A stretch of DNA of 64,000 bases from RGIG3102 sp045633415 (GCA_045633415.1 JAZQYH010000012.1:1-64000); one strand, 5' to 3'; positions 1-7,715 are shown, counted from the stretch's first letter. A program made the numbers and translations. Notes: generated by a model from the sequence alone, not told the origin.

Positions 1-462
1 GAATTTTTCCAGTCTTACATGCTGTTCTTCATCAGGAGTGGATATGCCGTCTTTATAGCCATAGCCCATTTTCTGATAAAAGCCCACAGCGGTGATTGAG
101 GCAGGTATTTCCACTCTTTGTGCTCGTTTAAAGTATTCGTCAGCTTCCAGTGTTTCTATCAGAAGTCTTCCGTAGCCTTTGCCCTGATAATCTGGGTGGA
201 TAAAAATTGTCAGCAGTATACTTTCGGTTTCGCTGCCCCAGAAACCAGCTATAGCACCACAGCCTATTATTTTATCATCTTCACACAATACATAAAAATG
301 TGAAGTTTCACTGCGTGAAATCAAAACTTCTGGCAGCAACTGCTGGATAGTGTCTTCAATAAATTCTGGTGTATAATCTTTGATATTTACTGTTCGCAGT
401 GTATGGGCAATCATTTCGTGGGTTTGCACCGCATCGCTATTTTCAAATTTTCTGATAATCAT
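1..462 (-). CDS. GNAT family N-acetyltransferase (3' end outside window)
   Basis: The reverse strand encodes 154 codons without a stop, starting at ATG 460-462 behind a GAGGTGAT ribosome site and running off the left edge. Residues around 92-97 read QGKGYG, the acetyl-CoA pyrophosphate-binding motif A of GNAT enzymes, preceded by the usual beta strand (LLTIFIHPDY) and followed by a VGFYQKMGY segment typical of motif B. It should transfer an acetyl group from acetyl-CoA to an amine, but the substrate cannot be read from the sequence. GNAT domains are about 150 residues, so only a short tail is probably missing. Confidence 0.85.
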   Translation of the reverse strand, partial: MIIRKFENSDAVQTHEMIAHTLRTVNIKDYTPEFIEDTIQQLLPEVLISRSETSHFYVLCEDDKIIGCGAIAGFWGSETESILLTIFIHPDYQGKGYGRLLIETLEADEYFKRAQRVEIPASITAVGFYQKMGYGYKDGISTPDEEQHVRLEKF

Positions 463-508
463 ACAATCACCTCGCTTTTCACTATTGTATCGATAAAGCA
501 AAATATTG

Positions 509-540
509 TCAATTAAAAAGGCACCCACAGGGTGCCTTAA
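509..540 (-). terminator. Intrinsic terminator of the MBOAT-DHHW unit
   Basis: A perfect 9-bp stem (AAGGCACCC / GGGTGCCTT) with a 3-nt loop is followed on the minus strand by TTTTTAATT. It lies four bases past the stop codon of the DHHW gene. Confidence 0.85.
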
Positions 541-543
541 ACT

Positions 544-1659
544 TTAGTTAAACATATTGATTTTTACCAGGTCTTTGTCAGACAGGAATGTTTCACAGTT
601 ATACAGGAACAGGATTTGGTCATAGTCGTGTTCTGTGATAAACTGGTCCAGACCCATTGTCATGTATCGCATATCAAAGATGTGAATTTCACTGAAATCT
701 TCCACCATGTATGGAATCAGACAGTTTGCATAGCTGTCTTTCAGAATCATGATTTTGCCTTCACCATTGCCTTTGATTGTGGCATAGCCAGGGTTGCCAC
801 GTGTAAACATAGCATACTTGTCACGAACTTCCAGCTTTTCTTTTTCATAGATACTGTCTGCAACATCATTGATAACAATATCAGCTTCAATGTCGATGTA
901 GCTTAATACATCTGCCTGTACATTGTAAGTTTTGGATTTTGAGTAATGCGTACCCAGAAAATCTTCCACTTCAACCATTGTGTAGTTATCAATTGTTGTA
1001 TATTCTCTGCCCAAAGCATTCATCATGGCTTCATAGCCATAGTATGCGCCCAGAGTTGTCCAGTGATGGTCAGTGCGGTAATAAATATATTCGCCAGTAT
1101 GCTGTGAAAGTGGGTCTTTTACATTTATCACTACAGAGCTGTCCATATTTTCGTTGATATAACCCAGAATATAATCTGTGTCAATTACAGGACTGCCAGT
1201 GTTTACTTTGTCAGTCATTACACCAGGTGCTGTTGGCACAGGCATAAAGCTGATGTTTCTGTCGCTGTGGCGGCCGATAAATTTATTGATATAGCCCACA
1301 TTTTTTTCCATCTGTGTATAATCAGTTGTTACAAATTTTGTGAACTGATATCCATCTTTGCCATATACAACACCATTGTTTTCAGTTTTGCCCAGCAGGG
1401 ATTCGCTGATACTTTTCAGTGAAATCCATTTATCTCTTACAATAAAATGGTCTTCTGTAAAGTCTTCAATCTGTGGTGTGTATTCGTTGTTAAACAGCTG
1501 TTTCCAGCTGAATTTTGGGAAAGTTGCCAGTGCTCTGTTTTCCAGCTCGGAATGTGTTTCCACAGGGCTGAACAGGTCAGCAATGCTGATACCATAGAGA
1601 ATGATGGCAAAATAGATAATCAAAGGATATTTTTTTAAGTTTTTAAATAAATCTTTCAT
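544..1659 (-). CDS. DHHW-family (AlgX/AlgJ-like) membrane-anchored protein
   Basis: This 371-residue protein has an N-terminal membrane anchor (about residues 11-29), then an extracytoplasmic domain with ENRALATFP near 40-48, the family signature DHHW at 197-200, and KDSY at 307-310, where AlgJ/AlgX relatives carry the catalytic Ser. These proteins are SGNH-like partners that move acyl groups from an MBOAT enzyme onto an exported polysaccharide. The start follows an AGGAGGTGG site. It begins 12 bases after the upstream MBOAT gene stops, so the two are one operon. The polymer that is modified is not encoded in view. Confidence 0.85.
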   Translation of the reverse strand: MKDLFKNLKKYPLIIYFAIILYGISIADLFSPVETHSELENRALATFPKFSWKQLFNNEYTPQIEDFTEDHFIVRDKWISLKSISESLLGKTENNGVVYGKDGYQFTKFVTTDYTQMEKNVGYINKFIGRHSDRNISFMPVPTAPGVMTDKVNTGSPVIDTDYILGYINENMDSSVVINVKDPLSQHTGEYIYYRTDHHWTTLGAYYGYEAMMNALGREYTTIDNYTMVEVEDFLGTHYSKSKTYNVQADVLSYIDIEADIVINDVADSIYEKEKLEVRDKYAMFTRGNPGYATIKGNGEGKIMILKDSYANCLIPYMVEDFSEIHIFDMRYMTMGLDQFITEHDYDQILFLYNCETFLSDKDLVKINMFN

Positions 1660-1671
1660 TTTGCCACCTCC

Positions 1672-3054
1672 TTAGAATCTGAAATAGATAAATGGGTTAT
1701 ATGTGCTGTCTACCAGATAAGCCACGCTTAACAGGAAGATAACTGTCAGCACAGGAATCATAACCAATGTGTTGTTTTTGTATTTGTCGTAGAATTTTGT
1801 GGTCAGAGGTGTTGAACACAGAATACCTATAAGAATTGAAACAAAATAGTTTCTGAAGTAGTAGCCCACAGCTACACCGCCTGAAGCAGAGAACATTTTG
1901 GCGATAAAGCCGCCCAGCATACCAAGGTCGGTGATATAGAATATTGCCCAGCCTACAGCGATTGTCAGCAGGGTATATACACGGGCAGGAGCAGGGTGTT
2001 TTTTCAGCCAGTCCAACAGGAACATTTTTTCAACTGCCAGCAGTACAAAGTAGTACAGACCCCACAGCATAAAGTTCCAGTCAGCGCCATGCCAGAAACC
2101 TGTCAAAAACCATACAACCAGCATGTTGAGAATCTGTCTTTTCAGACCTTTTCTGTTGCCGCCAAGAGGGATGTATACATATTCTCTGAACCAGCCTGAC
2201 AATGTCATATGCCATCTGCGCCAGAATTCTGTTACACTTTTTGAAATGTATGGCAGGTTAAAGTTCTGTGGAAAGTCAAACCCCAGCATTTTACCCAGAC
2301 CGATTGCCATCAGTGAATAGCCAGAGAAGTCAAAATAAATCTGCAGTGAGTATGCAATAATACCCAGCCATGCCAGAGGTGTGGATACCACACCAAAGCC
2401 CATTGTTTCAATATCTGTCCACAAAGCACCCACATTATTTGCGATAAGCACTTTTTTGCCCAGACCGAAGATGAACAGTTTGATACCTTCGTTGATGCCA
2501 TCCAGAGTGATTCTGCCTTCGTGTGTGTTCAGTTTATCTCTGATATCTGAATACAGAACGATAGGACCTGCAATCAACTGTGGGAACATAGTAACAAATG
2601 CAGAGAAGTTTACAATATTCTTTTCAGCTGGCACTTTTCCACGGTAAACATCTATTGTGTAAGACATTGTCTGGAATGTGTAGAAACTGATACCAAGTGG
2701 CAGTGGAATTCTAAGCAATGGAATGCTTGTGCCTGCAAAGTTGTTGATGTTGGAAATAAAGAAGTCTGTGTATTTAAAGAACATCAGACTGCCCAGATTG
2801 AAAAGAACACTGCAGGCAAGACCGCGTTTCATTTTCTTTATATCGCCACGGTGTTTTTCGATATAGTTGGAAGAACAAAAGTCAACCACCGTACTTGCAA
2901 TCATAATAGGGAAGTACTTTACCTCACCCCATGAATAGAAAATAAGGCTGGCAATAGTGATAATTGCGTTTTTGTACTTGTAAGGTACTATATAGTAAAT
3001 CAGTAAAACCAATGATAAAAAACGGAACATAAAAAATATATTACTGAATATCAA
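1672..3054 (-). CDS. MBOAT family O-acyltransferase (AlgI/DltB-like)
   Basis: A 460-residue multi-spanning membrane protein of the MBOAT family. The two conserved histidines are visible: H282 in FWRRWHMTLSGW and H322 in TGFWHGADW. MBOAT proteins take an acyl group from a cytoplasmic donor across the membrane, and the partner DHHW protein downstream then places it on a polymer outside. The TTG start at 3052-3054 is chosen because a perfect AAAGGAGG lies eight bases upstream; the internal ATG nine codons later has no such site. A good promoter lies just upstream, so this is the first gene of a two-gene O-acylation operon. Confidence 0.9.
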   Translation of the reverse strand: MIFSNIFFMFRFLSLVLLIYYIVPYKYKNAIITIASLIFYSWGEVKYFPIMIASTVVDFCSSNYIEKHRGDIKKMKRGLACSVLFNLGSLMFFKYTDFFISNINNFAGTSIPLLRIPLPLGISFYTFQTMSYTIDVYRGKVPAEKNIVNFSAFVTMFPQLIAGPIVLYSDIRDKLNTHEGRITLDGINEGIKLFIFGLGKKVLIANNVGALWTDIETMGFGVVSTPLAWLGIIAYSLQIYFDFSGYSLMAIGLGKMLGFDFPQNFNLPYISKSVTEFWRRWHMTLSGWFREYVYIPLGGNRKGLKRQILNMLVVWFLTGFWHGADWNFMLWGLYYFVLLAVEKMFLLDWLKKHPAPARVYTLLTIAVGWAIFYITDLGMLGGFIAKMFSASGGVAVGYYFRNYFVSILIGILCSTPLTTKFYDKYKNNTLVMIPVLTVIFLLSVAYLVDSTYNPFIYFRF

Positions 3055-3094
3055 ATGATTTACCTCCTTTATGATAAAAAATTACACAGATAAT

Positions 3095-3123
3095 ATTATA
3101 CTGATTAGAGTATGCATATTCAA
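3095..3123 (-). promoter_or_regulatory. Sigma-A promoter of the MBOAT-DHHW operon
   Basis: On the minus strand TTGAAT and TATAAT are separated by 17 bases, about 40 bases before the TTG start of the MBOAT gene. Confidence 0.65.
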
Positions 3124-3207
3124 GGACAATTTTATTAAAATAGCCATTATTACAAATATTTTACAATAATTTCACAATCGTCTCATAAAAGACTATATCT
3201 GCGCTTT

Positions 3208-3240
3208 AATATTAAAAAAGAGTGGGAAGCCCCACTCTTT
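3208..3240 (-). terminator. Intrinsic terminator of metK
   Basis: The stem AAAGAGTGGG / CCCACTCTTT has a 4-nt loop and, on the minus strand, is followed by a T-rich run. It sits 12 bases past the metK stop. Confidence 0.85.
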
Positions 3241-3252
3241 AATATTATAAAA

Positions 3253-4404
3253 TTACATTGCTTTAACAGCAGCCAGAAGAGCGTCAACTTTGTCTGTGTT
3301 TTCCCATTTAACGCCCAGGTCTTCACGACCGATGTGGCCATAAGCAGCCAGCTGGCGGTAGATTGGTTTACGCAGTTCCAGTGTGTCGATGATTGCTCTT
3401 GGGCGCAGGTCAAATACCTGTGCAACAGCAGCTTCGATTTTTTCTTCTTCTACTGTGTTTGTGCCAAATGTGTCAACCAGTACAGAAACAGGCTGTGCAA
3501 CACCGATAGCATAAGCAATCTGTACTTCACATTTTTTAGCAAGACCAGCAGCTACAACGTTTTTAGCAACGTATCTTGCAGCGTAAGCAGCAGAACGGTC
3601 AACTTTAGTTGGGTCTTTACCAGAGAAAGCACCGCCGCCGTGACGTGCATAACCGCCGTATGTATCAACGATGATTTTTCTGCCTGTCAGACCGGAGTCA
3701 CCCTGTGGACCGCCTACTACGAAACGACCTGTTGGGTTGATGAAGAATTTTGTTTCTTCGTCCATCAGTTCTTCTGGGATGATTGGCTTGATTACGTTGT
3801 TGATGATATCAACACGAATCTGTTCCAGAGAAACATCTGGTGAGTGCTGGCTGGAAACAACTACTGTGTCTACTCTTGCTGGTACACCATCAACATATTC
3901 TACAGTAACCTGTGTTTTGCCGTCTGGTCTGAGGTATTCCAGTGTGCCATTTTTTCTTACTTCTGCAAGACGTTTGGAAAGTTTGTGTGCCAGAGAGATT
4001 GGCAGTGGCATCAGTTCTTTTGTTTCATCACAAGCGAAACCGAACATCATACCCTGGTCACCAGCGCCGCCAACTTCGTCGTTTGTACCAAGTGCAATGT
4101 CAGCAGACTGTTTGTCGATAGATGTGATTACAGAACATGTGTCGCAGTCAAAGCCGTATTTAGCTCTGTCGTAACCGATTTCGCGGATAACTCTTCTTGC
4201 AACTTCTGGAATGTTTACGTTGTGTGTTGTTGTGATTTCGCCGATACATACAACCATACCTGTTGTAACAGCTGTTTCGCAAGCTACACGACCATTTGGG
4301 TCATTAGCAAGGATTTCGTCCAGAACAGCGTCGGAAATCTGGTCAGCGATTTTATCTGGATGGCCTTCAGTAACTGATTCGGATGTAAAAAATACTCTTG
4401 ACAT
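3253..4404 (-). CDS. metK: S-adenosylmethionine synthetase
   Basis: MetK makes S-adenosylmethionine from methionine and ATP in the cytoplasm, releasing phosphate and pyrophosphate. The 383-residue product has the expected length and motifs: FTSESVTEGHPDKIADQISD at the start, GAGDQGMMFG near residue 118, the P-loop-like GGGAFSGKDPTKVDRSAAY, and the C-terminal RPIYRQLAAYGHIGR-like segment. The ATG at 4402-4404 follows AAGGAG; the frame stays open upstream but that is riboswitch leader, not protein. It is a single-gene unit with its own promoter, SAM-I riboswitch and terminator, so it is switched off when S-adenosylmethionine is plentiful. Confidence 0.97.
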   Translation of the reverse strand: MSRVFFTSESVTEGHPDKIADQISDAVLDEILANDPNGRVACETAVTTGMVVCIGEITTTHNVNIPEVARRVIREIGYDRAKYGFDCDTCSVITSIDKQSADIALGTNDEVGGAGDQGMMFGFACDETKELMPLPISLAHKLSKRLAEVRKNGTLEYLRPDGKTQVTVEYVDGVPARVDTVVVSSQHSPDVSLEQIRVDIINNVIKPIIPEELMDEETKFFINPTGRFVVGGPQGDSGLTGRKIIVDTYGGYARHGGGAFSGKDPTKVDRSAAYAARYVAKNVVAAGLAKKCEVQIAYAIGVAQPVSVLVDTFGTNTVEEEKIEAAVAQVFDLRPRAIIDTLELRKPIYRQLAAYGHIGREDLGVKWENTDKVDALLAAVKAM

Positions 4405-4486
4405 AGTTTTCTCCTTTTTTTGTCTGTATATATAAACTTCACTTGAATTCAACCTATCTTTAACGGCGTGGTTTCTAACACACACA

Positions 4487-4517
4487 TTAAAAAACTCACA
4501 GGCAAAAAACCTGTGAG
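4487..4517 (-). terminator. Regulated terminator of the SAM-I riboswitch
   Basis: The 8-bp stem CTCACAGG / CCTGTGAG with a T-rich loop is followed on the minus strand by six T residues. It directly follows the S-box aptamer, so it is the OFF-state terminator. Confidence 0.9.
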
Positions 4518-4620
4518 CATAAATTACTTATCTCTCGGTTTTCACCGCCGGATTTGGCACCTTACTTTCGCAGGTTGCCGGACTTCACAGGGCCGTTCCC
4601 TCAGTCGCTCTTCATAAGTT
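4487..4620 (-). promoter_or_regulatory. SAM-I (S-box) riboswitch with expression-platform terminator
   Basis: Read on the minus strand, the leader has the S-box hallmarks in order: a closing stem CTTAT.../ATAAG, AAGAGCGACTGAGGGA, GGCCCTGTGAAG, CCGGCAACC, AAGGTGCCAAATCC, and the final GAGAGATAAG. Family knowledge: S-adenosylmethionine binding stabilises the aptamer and lets the following terminator form. It lies about 80 bases upstream of metK, its natural target. Confidence 0.95.
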
Positions 4621-4642
4621 AAATTCAATTTTACCGAAAATT

Positions 4643-4671
4643 ATTATAACAAATTAAACTATTATTGTCAA
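4643..4671 (-). promoter_or_regulatory. Sigma-A promoter of metK
   Basis: Perfect consensus hexamers TTGACA and TATAAT on the minus strand with a 17-base spacer. Transcription would start about 15 bases before the S-box. Confidence 0.85.
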
Positions 4672-4710
4672 CAAAAATTTTACAAAATATTTGTTGCTTT
4701 TCACAAAAAA

Positions 4711-5379
4711 TTACAGTTTTTCTTCCATTATGGCGAATTTTTTGATAATGCTTAAATCTATTTTGTCTCTGCCATATAAATCGAGGAAATAGTCTGTATA
4801 TTTGTCTGTTTTCAAATTAAACCATAATGACCACAAAACCCAGAAAACATCCACGTGTCTGTCTCCTTTGCCTGCAAGCCCCATGTCTATGAACATTTTG
4901 AATTCATAGTTTTCCAGCATAATGTTTGGCAGGCAGTAGTCACCATGGATAAAGCAGTCATAATTCAGATTATTGTCTGTATCGTAGAATTTCATAGATG
5001 GTGATACAGCTATATCATCAACAGGCAGGCTGTGCAGGTATTTCATACCTTCAGCCAATGCGATGCAAAGTTTTTTAGGGTTATCCAGAAAATGTGTGGC
5101 ATCCCGACCTGTGGCAGGCAGGGTAACCATATAATCTTTGTCAGTTGAAATATATTGCTCTATTTTTGCACACAGGCCTTTTTCATGTAATTTTCTGCCG
5201 ATTTCTGCTTCACGTTTAAGACTGTACTTAGGTGCCATTTTTATGTAATATCCTTTGGCGGTGTACAAAACACGGGAGTTTTCTCCACAGCTGCTGTCAA
5301 ATACTTCTGTATCAGCAAGATATGAATGCAACTGGGCAGGGAAATCCTTTAAATTGATTTCAGTTTTAATTTTTTCCAT
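4711..5379 (-). CDS. APH(3')-like small-molecule phosphotransferase
   Basis: A 222-residue kinase-fold protein. The catalytic loop HGDYCLPN (145-152) and FIDMGLAGKGDRHVD (163-177) match the APH(3') family closely; D147, N152 and D165 correspond to the catalytic base and metal ligands, and K47 with E57/E59 can serve as the ATP-binding pair. APH(3') enzymes phosphorylate kanamycin-type aminoglycosides with ATP, usually at about 264 residues, so this copy is about 40 shorter. It is a lone chromosomal gene with the same base composition as its neighbours and no mobile element nearby. It may be a housekeeping relative rather than a working resistance gene. Confidence 0.75.
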   Translation of the reverse strand: MEKIKTEINLKDFPAQLHSYLADTEVFDSSCGENSRVLYTAKGYYIKMAPKYSLKREAEIGRKLHEKGLCAKIEQYISTDKDYMVTLPATGRDATHFLDNPKKLCIALAEGMKYLHSLPVDDIAVSPSMKFYDTDNNLNYDCFIHGDYCLPNIMLENYEFKMFIDMGLAGKGDRHVDVFWVLWSLWFNLKTDKYTDYFLDLYGRDKIDLSIIKKFAIMEEKL

Positions 5380-5417
5380 AAAATCCTCTATATATTTTTT
5401 TATACAAATTTTATAGC

Positions 5418-5448
5418 AAATAAAAAAGAGAGGGGAAAGCCCTCTCTT
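5418..5448 (-). terminator. Intrinsic terminator after the DUF4358 lipoprotein gene
   Basis: A 9-bp stem AAGAGAGGG / CCCTCTCTT is followed by six T residues on the minus strand, ten bases beyond the stop at 5459. Confidence 0.85.
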
Positions 5449-5458
5449 GAATTATTTA

Positions 5459-5956
5459 TTATTTGAATGCTTCTTCGATAGCTGCATCAACTGGTGCGTA
5501 TGCTGCTTCAACGCCCTGGTCTTCTACAACCATTTCGTCACCAGCAATAACCAGAACAACATAGTTGCCTTTAACTACAACTCTACCTGCTGTTGCTTTG
5601 TCCAGCAGAGAACCTACGTAGTTTTCGTTTGCTGCAACCAGTTCAGCTTTTCTCTGTTCCAGTTTAGCTTTAACGTCTTCAACTTTGCCTTCTTTAGCTT
5701 CAACAACGATGATTACGTCAACACCTGGAGTGATTGGGCAGTAAGAACCTGCATATGCAGAATACATGTCTTCTGTCAGACCGATGAAGTCGATGTAGTC
5801 CTGTTCGATTGGTGTGCTCATTCTGATTGGGTTTGCTTTTTCAATTGTCTGTGATACTGCTGCAACATCGTAAGCGGAAGAGCTTTCGCTGCCGCCACAT
5901 GCAACCATTGAAAGTGCCAGAACTGCAGCCAGTGCAAGTGCAATAATTTTTTTCAT
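5459..5956 (-). CDS. DUF4358-type lipoprotein
   Basis: A 165-residue exported lipoprotein. The signal peptide ends in a lipobox with Cys20 (SMVACGG), so it should be lipidated by Lgt (encoded at 42003) and held on the outer face of the membrane. The rest resembles DUF4358 proteins of Clostridia: a short alpha/beta domain containing EGKVEDVKAKLEQRKAEL and ending in a VVVKGNYVVLVIAGDE strand. DUF4358 has no known biochemical role. The ATG follows AAGGAG. It is a one-gene unit between a terminator and the FMN-binding lipoprotein gene. Confidence 0.75.
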   Translation of the reverse strand: MKKIIALALAAVLALSMVACGGSESSSAYDVAAVSQTIEKANPIRMSTPIEQDYIDFIGLTEDMYSAYAGSYCPITPGVDVIIVVEAKEGKVEDVKAKLEQRKAELVAANENYVGSLLDKATAGRVVVKGNYVVLVIAGDEMVVEDQGVEAAYAPVDAAIEEAFK

Positions 5957-6037
5957 TTGTTTCTCCTTTTAATATGCATAATATTTGCTATATTATGATA
6001 CTGCTTAAATGTGTTTATTCTTTGAAAATATTGATGA

Positions 6038-6499
6038 TTATTTCAGGTTTTCTACAATTTCAACTTCTGTATTACCTGTAGCTGCGTTGGACATAGCTTC
6101 GATAATAAGAGTTTTGAAATTACCAGTGGATTCTGTAGCACCGGCAACAATATCAACACTTGTAACCTTACCACTTTCGATAAACTGGTTAATCAGGTCT
6201 TTATTGTATTTTGCTGGGTATGTGCCAACCATCTGTTCCATTTCAGCTTTGTAGCTTTCATCTTCACTTTTCAGTTTATCACTGTTTTCGCTGATAGAAT
6301 CAAACACTACTTCGTCCAGCTGACCGTCAACAATAGTTACTTCCACAAAGTCTTTCCAACCGTTTGCATCAAAATCTTTGAATTCTGCACGATATGTACC
6401 GTCAGTAAGAGTAGCGCTTGCCAGCTGTGCTTCACTGCAACCAGTAAATGCACCCATTGCAAAAACAGCTGTCAGTGCCAATGAAATTAATTTTTTCAT
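6038..6499 (-). CDS. FMN-binding domain lipoprotein (predicted flavinylated)
   Basis: The 153-residue product starts MKKLISLALTAVF and has a lipobox ending at Cys21 (AFTGCSE). The mature part matches the small FMN-binding domain: DGTYRAEF near 33-40, and DIVAGAT at 116-122, where family members carry a Thr that ApbE links covalently to FMN. The usual Ser/Thr before Gly is Ala here. The ATG at 6497-6499 is chosen because a Met-Lys-Lys signal peptide begins there; an in-frame ATG 12 codons earlier has no ribosome site. It is transcribed away from an EetB-like membrane protein gene, which hints at extracellular electron transfer. Confidence 0.75.
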   Translation of the reverse strand: MKKLISLALTAVFAMGAFTGCSEAQLASATLTDGTYRAEFKDFDANGWKDFVEVTIVDGQLDEVVFDSISENSDKLKSEDESYKAEMEQMVGTYPAKYNKDLINQFIESGKVTSVDIVAGATESTGNFKTLIIEAMSNAATGNTEVEIVENLK

Positions 6500-6546
6500 C
6501 TTTAGTCTTCTTTCTATATTAATTTTGAAAATCAAGTTTTAGTGCA

Positions 6547-6603
6547 TAATCACGCATTAAAAATATATCACATCAATAAATCAATGTCAATTAATCGTGC
6601 ATT
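6547..6603. repeat. Two near-identical 12-bp direct repeats around a promoter
   Basis: TAATCACGCATT at 6547-6558 and TAATCGTGCATT at 6592-6603 share 10 of 12 bases, 45 bases apart. They bracket the -35/-10 region of the FMN-lipoprotein promoter, the arrangement expected for a regulator that binds two sites. The regulator is unknown. Confidence 0.4.
6562..6590 (-). promoter_or_regulatory. Sigma-A promoter of the FMN-binding lipoprotein gene
   Basis: TTGACA and TATATT on the minus strand with a 17-base spacer, about 65 bases before the MKK start. Confidence 0.7.
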
Positions 6604-6660
6604 TTGTAATAAAAATGTAATTCAATTTCTACAAAATGCCAAAGAAGGCTTTTATGGTTC

Positions 6661-6689
6661 TTGACATATACTGCCTGCTACTTTAAAAT
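6661..6689 (+). promoter_or_regulatory. Sigma-A promoter of the Gx transporter gene
   Basis: TTGACA at 6661-6666 and TAAAAT at 6684-6689 with 17 bases between. It diverges from the lipoprotein promoter, about 75 bases before the TTG start. Confidence 0.7.
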
Positions 6690-6764
6690 AATATGATAGC
6701 TATTAAAATAATAAATTTAATTCATTCATATATTTAATGTTGTTATTTAGAAAAGGAGTTTGTC

Positions 6765-7277
6765 TTGAGCAGAACTTTTAATAAAACAAAAAAAATCACA
6801 ACCATGGGACTGCTTTTTGCACTGGCTATGGTGCTGTCTTTTGTAGAAAACACTATTGTTCCTTTCTTTGGCCTTCCACCAGGGGTTAAACTGGGTCTGT
6901 CCAATATCGTTGTTATGTACTGTATGGTATATATGGGTGGCGGCAGTGCCATGCAGCTGGCATTGCTGAAAGGCTTTTTCGGCTTTCTTACCCGTGGTGC
7001 AACAGGTGGCTTTCTTGCCACAATGGGCGGTGTATTCTCTGTAATCATCATGTTTGTAATGCAGAAAACATTGGGCGATAAAATCAACTACTACACACTG
7101 TCTGTATTCGGTTCTCTTTTCCATAATATTGGCCAGCTTACAGGTGTATCACTGATTTTTGGTTCTGCATTTGCTATGGGTTACTTCCCAATACTTGGTG
7201 TTTCTGCTGTTGCAATGGGTCTGGTTACAGGTGCCATTCTGAAAGTAGTTATCCCGGCCCTGAAAAGAATAGGATAG
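6765..7277 (+). CDS. Gx transporter family membrane protein (Hpre_diP_synt_I, EetB-like)
   Basis: A 170-residue integral membrane protein with the glycine-rich pattern of the Gx/heptaprenyl diphosphate synthase component I family: FFGLPPGVKLGLSNIV near 41-56, GFLTRGATGGFLA near 81-93, and about five membrane segments. Proteins of this family look like ECF substrate-binding components; one member, Listeria EetB, works in flavin-based extracellular electron transfer. The annotation as a prenyl diphosphate synthase subunit is historical and not supported here. TTG is the start because AAAAGGAG lies six bases upstream. The NusG_II partner (EetA-like) usually found beside it is absent. Confidence 0.8.
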   Translation: MSRTFNKTKKITTMGLLFALAMVLSFVENTIVPFFGLPPGVKLGLSNIVVMYCMVYMGGGSAMQLALLKGFFGFLTRGATGGFLATMGGVFSVIIMFVMQKTLGDKINYYTLSVFGSLFHNIGQLTGVSLIFGSAFAMGYFPILGVSAVAMGLVTGAILKVVIPALKRIG

Positions 7278-7310
7278 TTTGTATAATTTGTAAAAATTAT
7301 GTTAAAACTA

Positions 7311-7339
7311 TTGCAAAGAAAAATTTAAAAAGATATAAT
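7311..7339 (+). promoter_or_regulatory. Sigma-A promoter of groES-groEL
   Basis: TTGCAA at 7311-7316 and TATAAT at 7334-7339 with a 17-base spacer, directly followed by the CIRCE dyad. Confidence 0.85.
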
Positions 7340-7342
7340 TTA

Positions 7343-7369
7343 TTAGCAGTCTGAAATATTGACTGCTAA
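7343..7369. promoter_or_regulatory. CIRCE-type HrcA operator (variant)
   Basis: A perfect dyad TTAGCAGTC-N9-GACTGCTAA starts three bases after the -10 box of groES. The canonical CIRCE is TTAGCACTC-N9-GAGTGCTAA; arm length and spacer are identical, but the seventh arm base is G (C in the mate) in both arms. HrcA bound here would cover the transcription start and repress the chaperonin genes until heat stress. hrcA itself is not in the window. Confidence 0.85.
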
Positions 7370-7417
7370 TTCTATAATTGTTTTAAAATTCATTATATAT
7401 AAAAGGAGATGTTTCAT

Positions 7418-7702
7418 ATGAAACTCAGACCATTATCCGACAGAGTTGTTCTTAAAAAAGCAGAAAAAGAAACAACAACAAAATCCGGTCTTATTCTTTC
7501 TTCAGCAGCTGCTGAAGACCCAGCATACTACGAAGTGCTGGCAGCAGGCCCTGGCCTGTTTGTAGACGGTGCACGCAACCCAATGGGTGTACAGGTAGGC
7601 GACAAAGTGTTTGTTGACAAATATGCCGGCAACGCTGTAAAACTGGACGGCGAAGAATATCTTATCGTGCACGAACACGAAATTCTGGCAGTTATAGGTT
7701 AA
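7418..7702 (+). CDS. groS: Co-chaperonin GroES
   Basis: The 94-residue product matches GroES: KLRPLSDRVVLKKAE at the start, the mobile loop KSGLILSSAA around 25-34 that docks on GroEL, a GPG turn, and VGDKVFVDKYAG. It forms the heptameric lid that closes the GroEL folding chamber. The ATG at 7418 is preferred; an ATG three codons earlier overlaps the AAAAGGAG ribosome site. It is the first gene of a two-gene heat-shock operon under the CIRCE operator, 13 bases before groEL. Confidence 0.96.
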   Translation: MKLRPLSDRVVLKKAEKETTTKSGLILSSAAAEDPAYYEVLAAGPGLFVDGARNPMGVQVGDKVFVDKYAGNAVKLDGEEYLIVHEHEILAVIG

Positions 7703-7715
7703 GGGGGAAATCTCG

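Noticed and set aside
3183..3425. 80-codon minus-strand frame over the metK end
   Set aside because: It overlaps the metK coding end and its terminator in another frame; no supporting features.
4405..4485. N-terminal extension of metK by 27 codons
   Set aside because: This part is leader between the riboswitch terminator and the AAGGAG site; MetK proteins start at MSRVFFTSESVTEGH.
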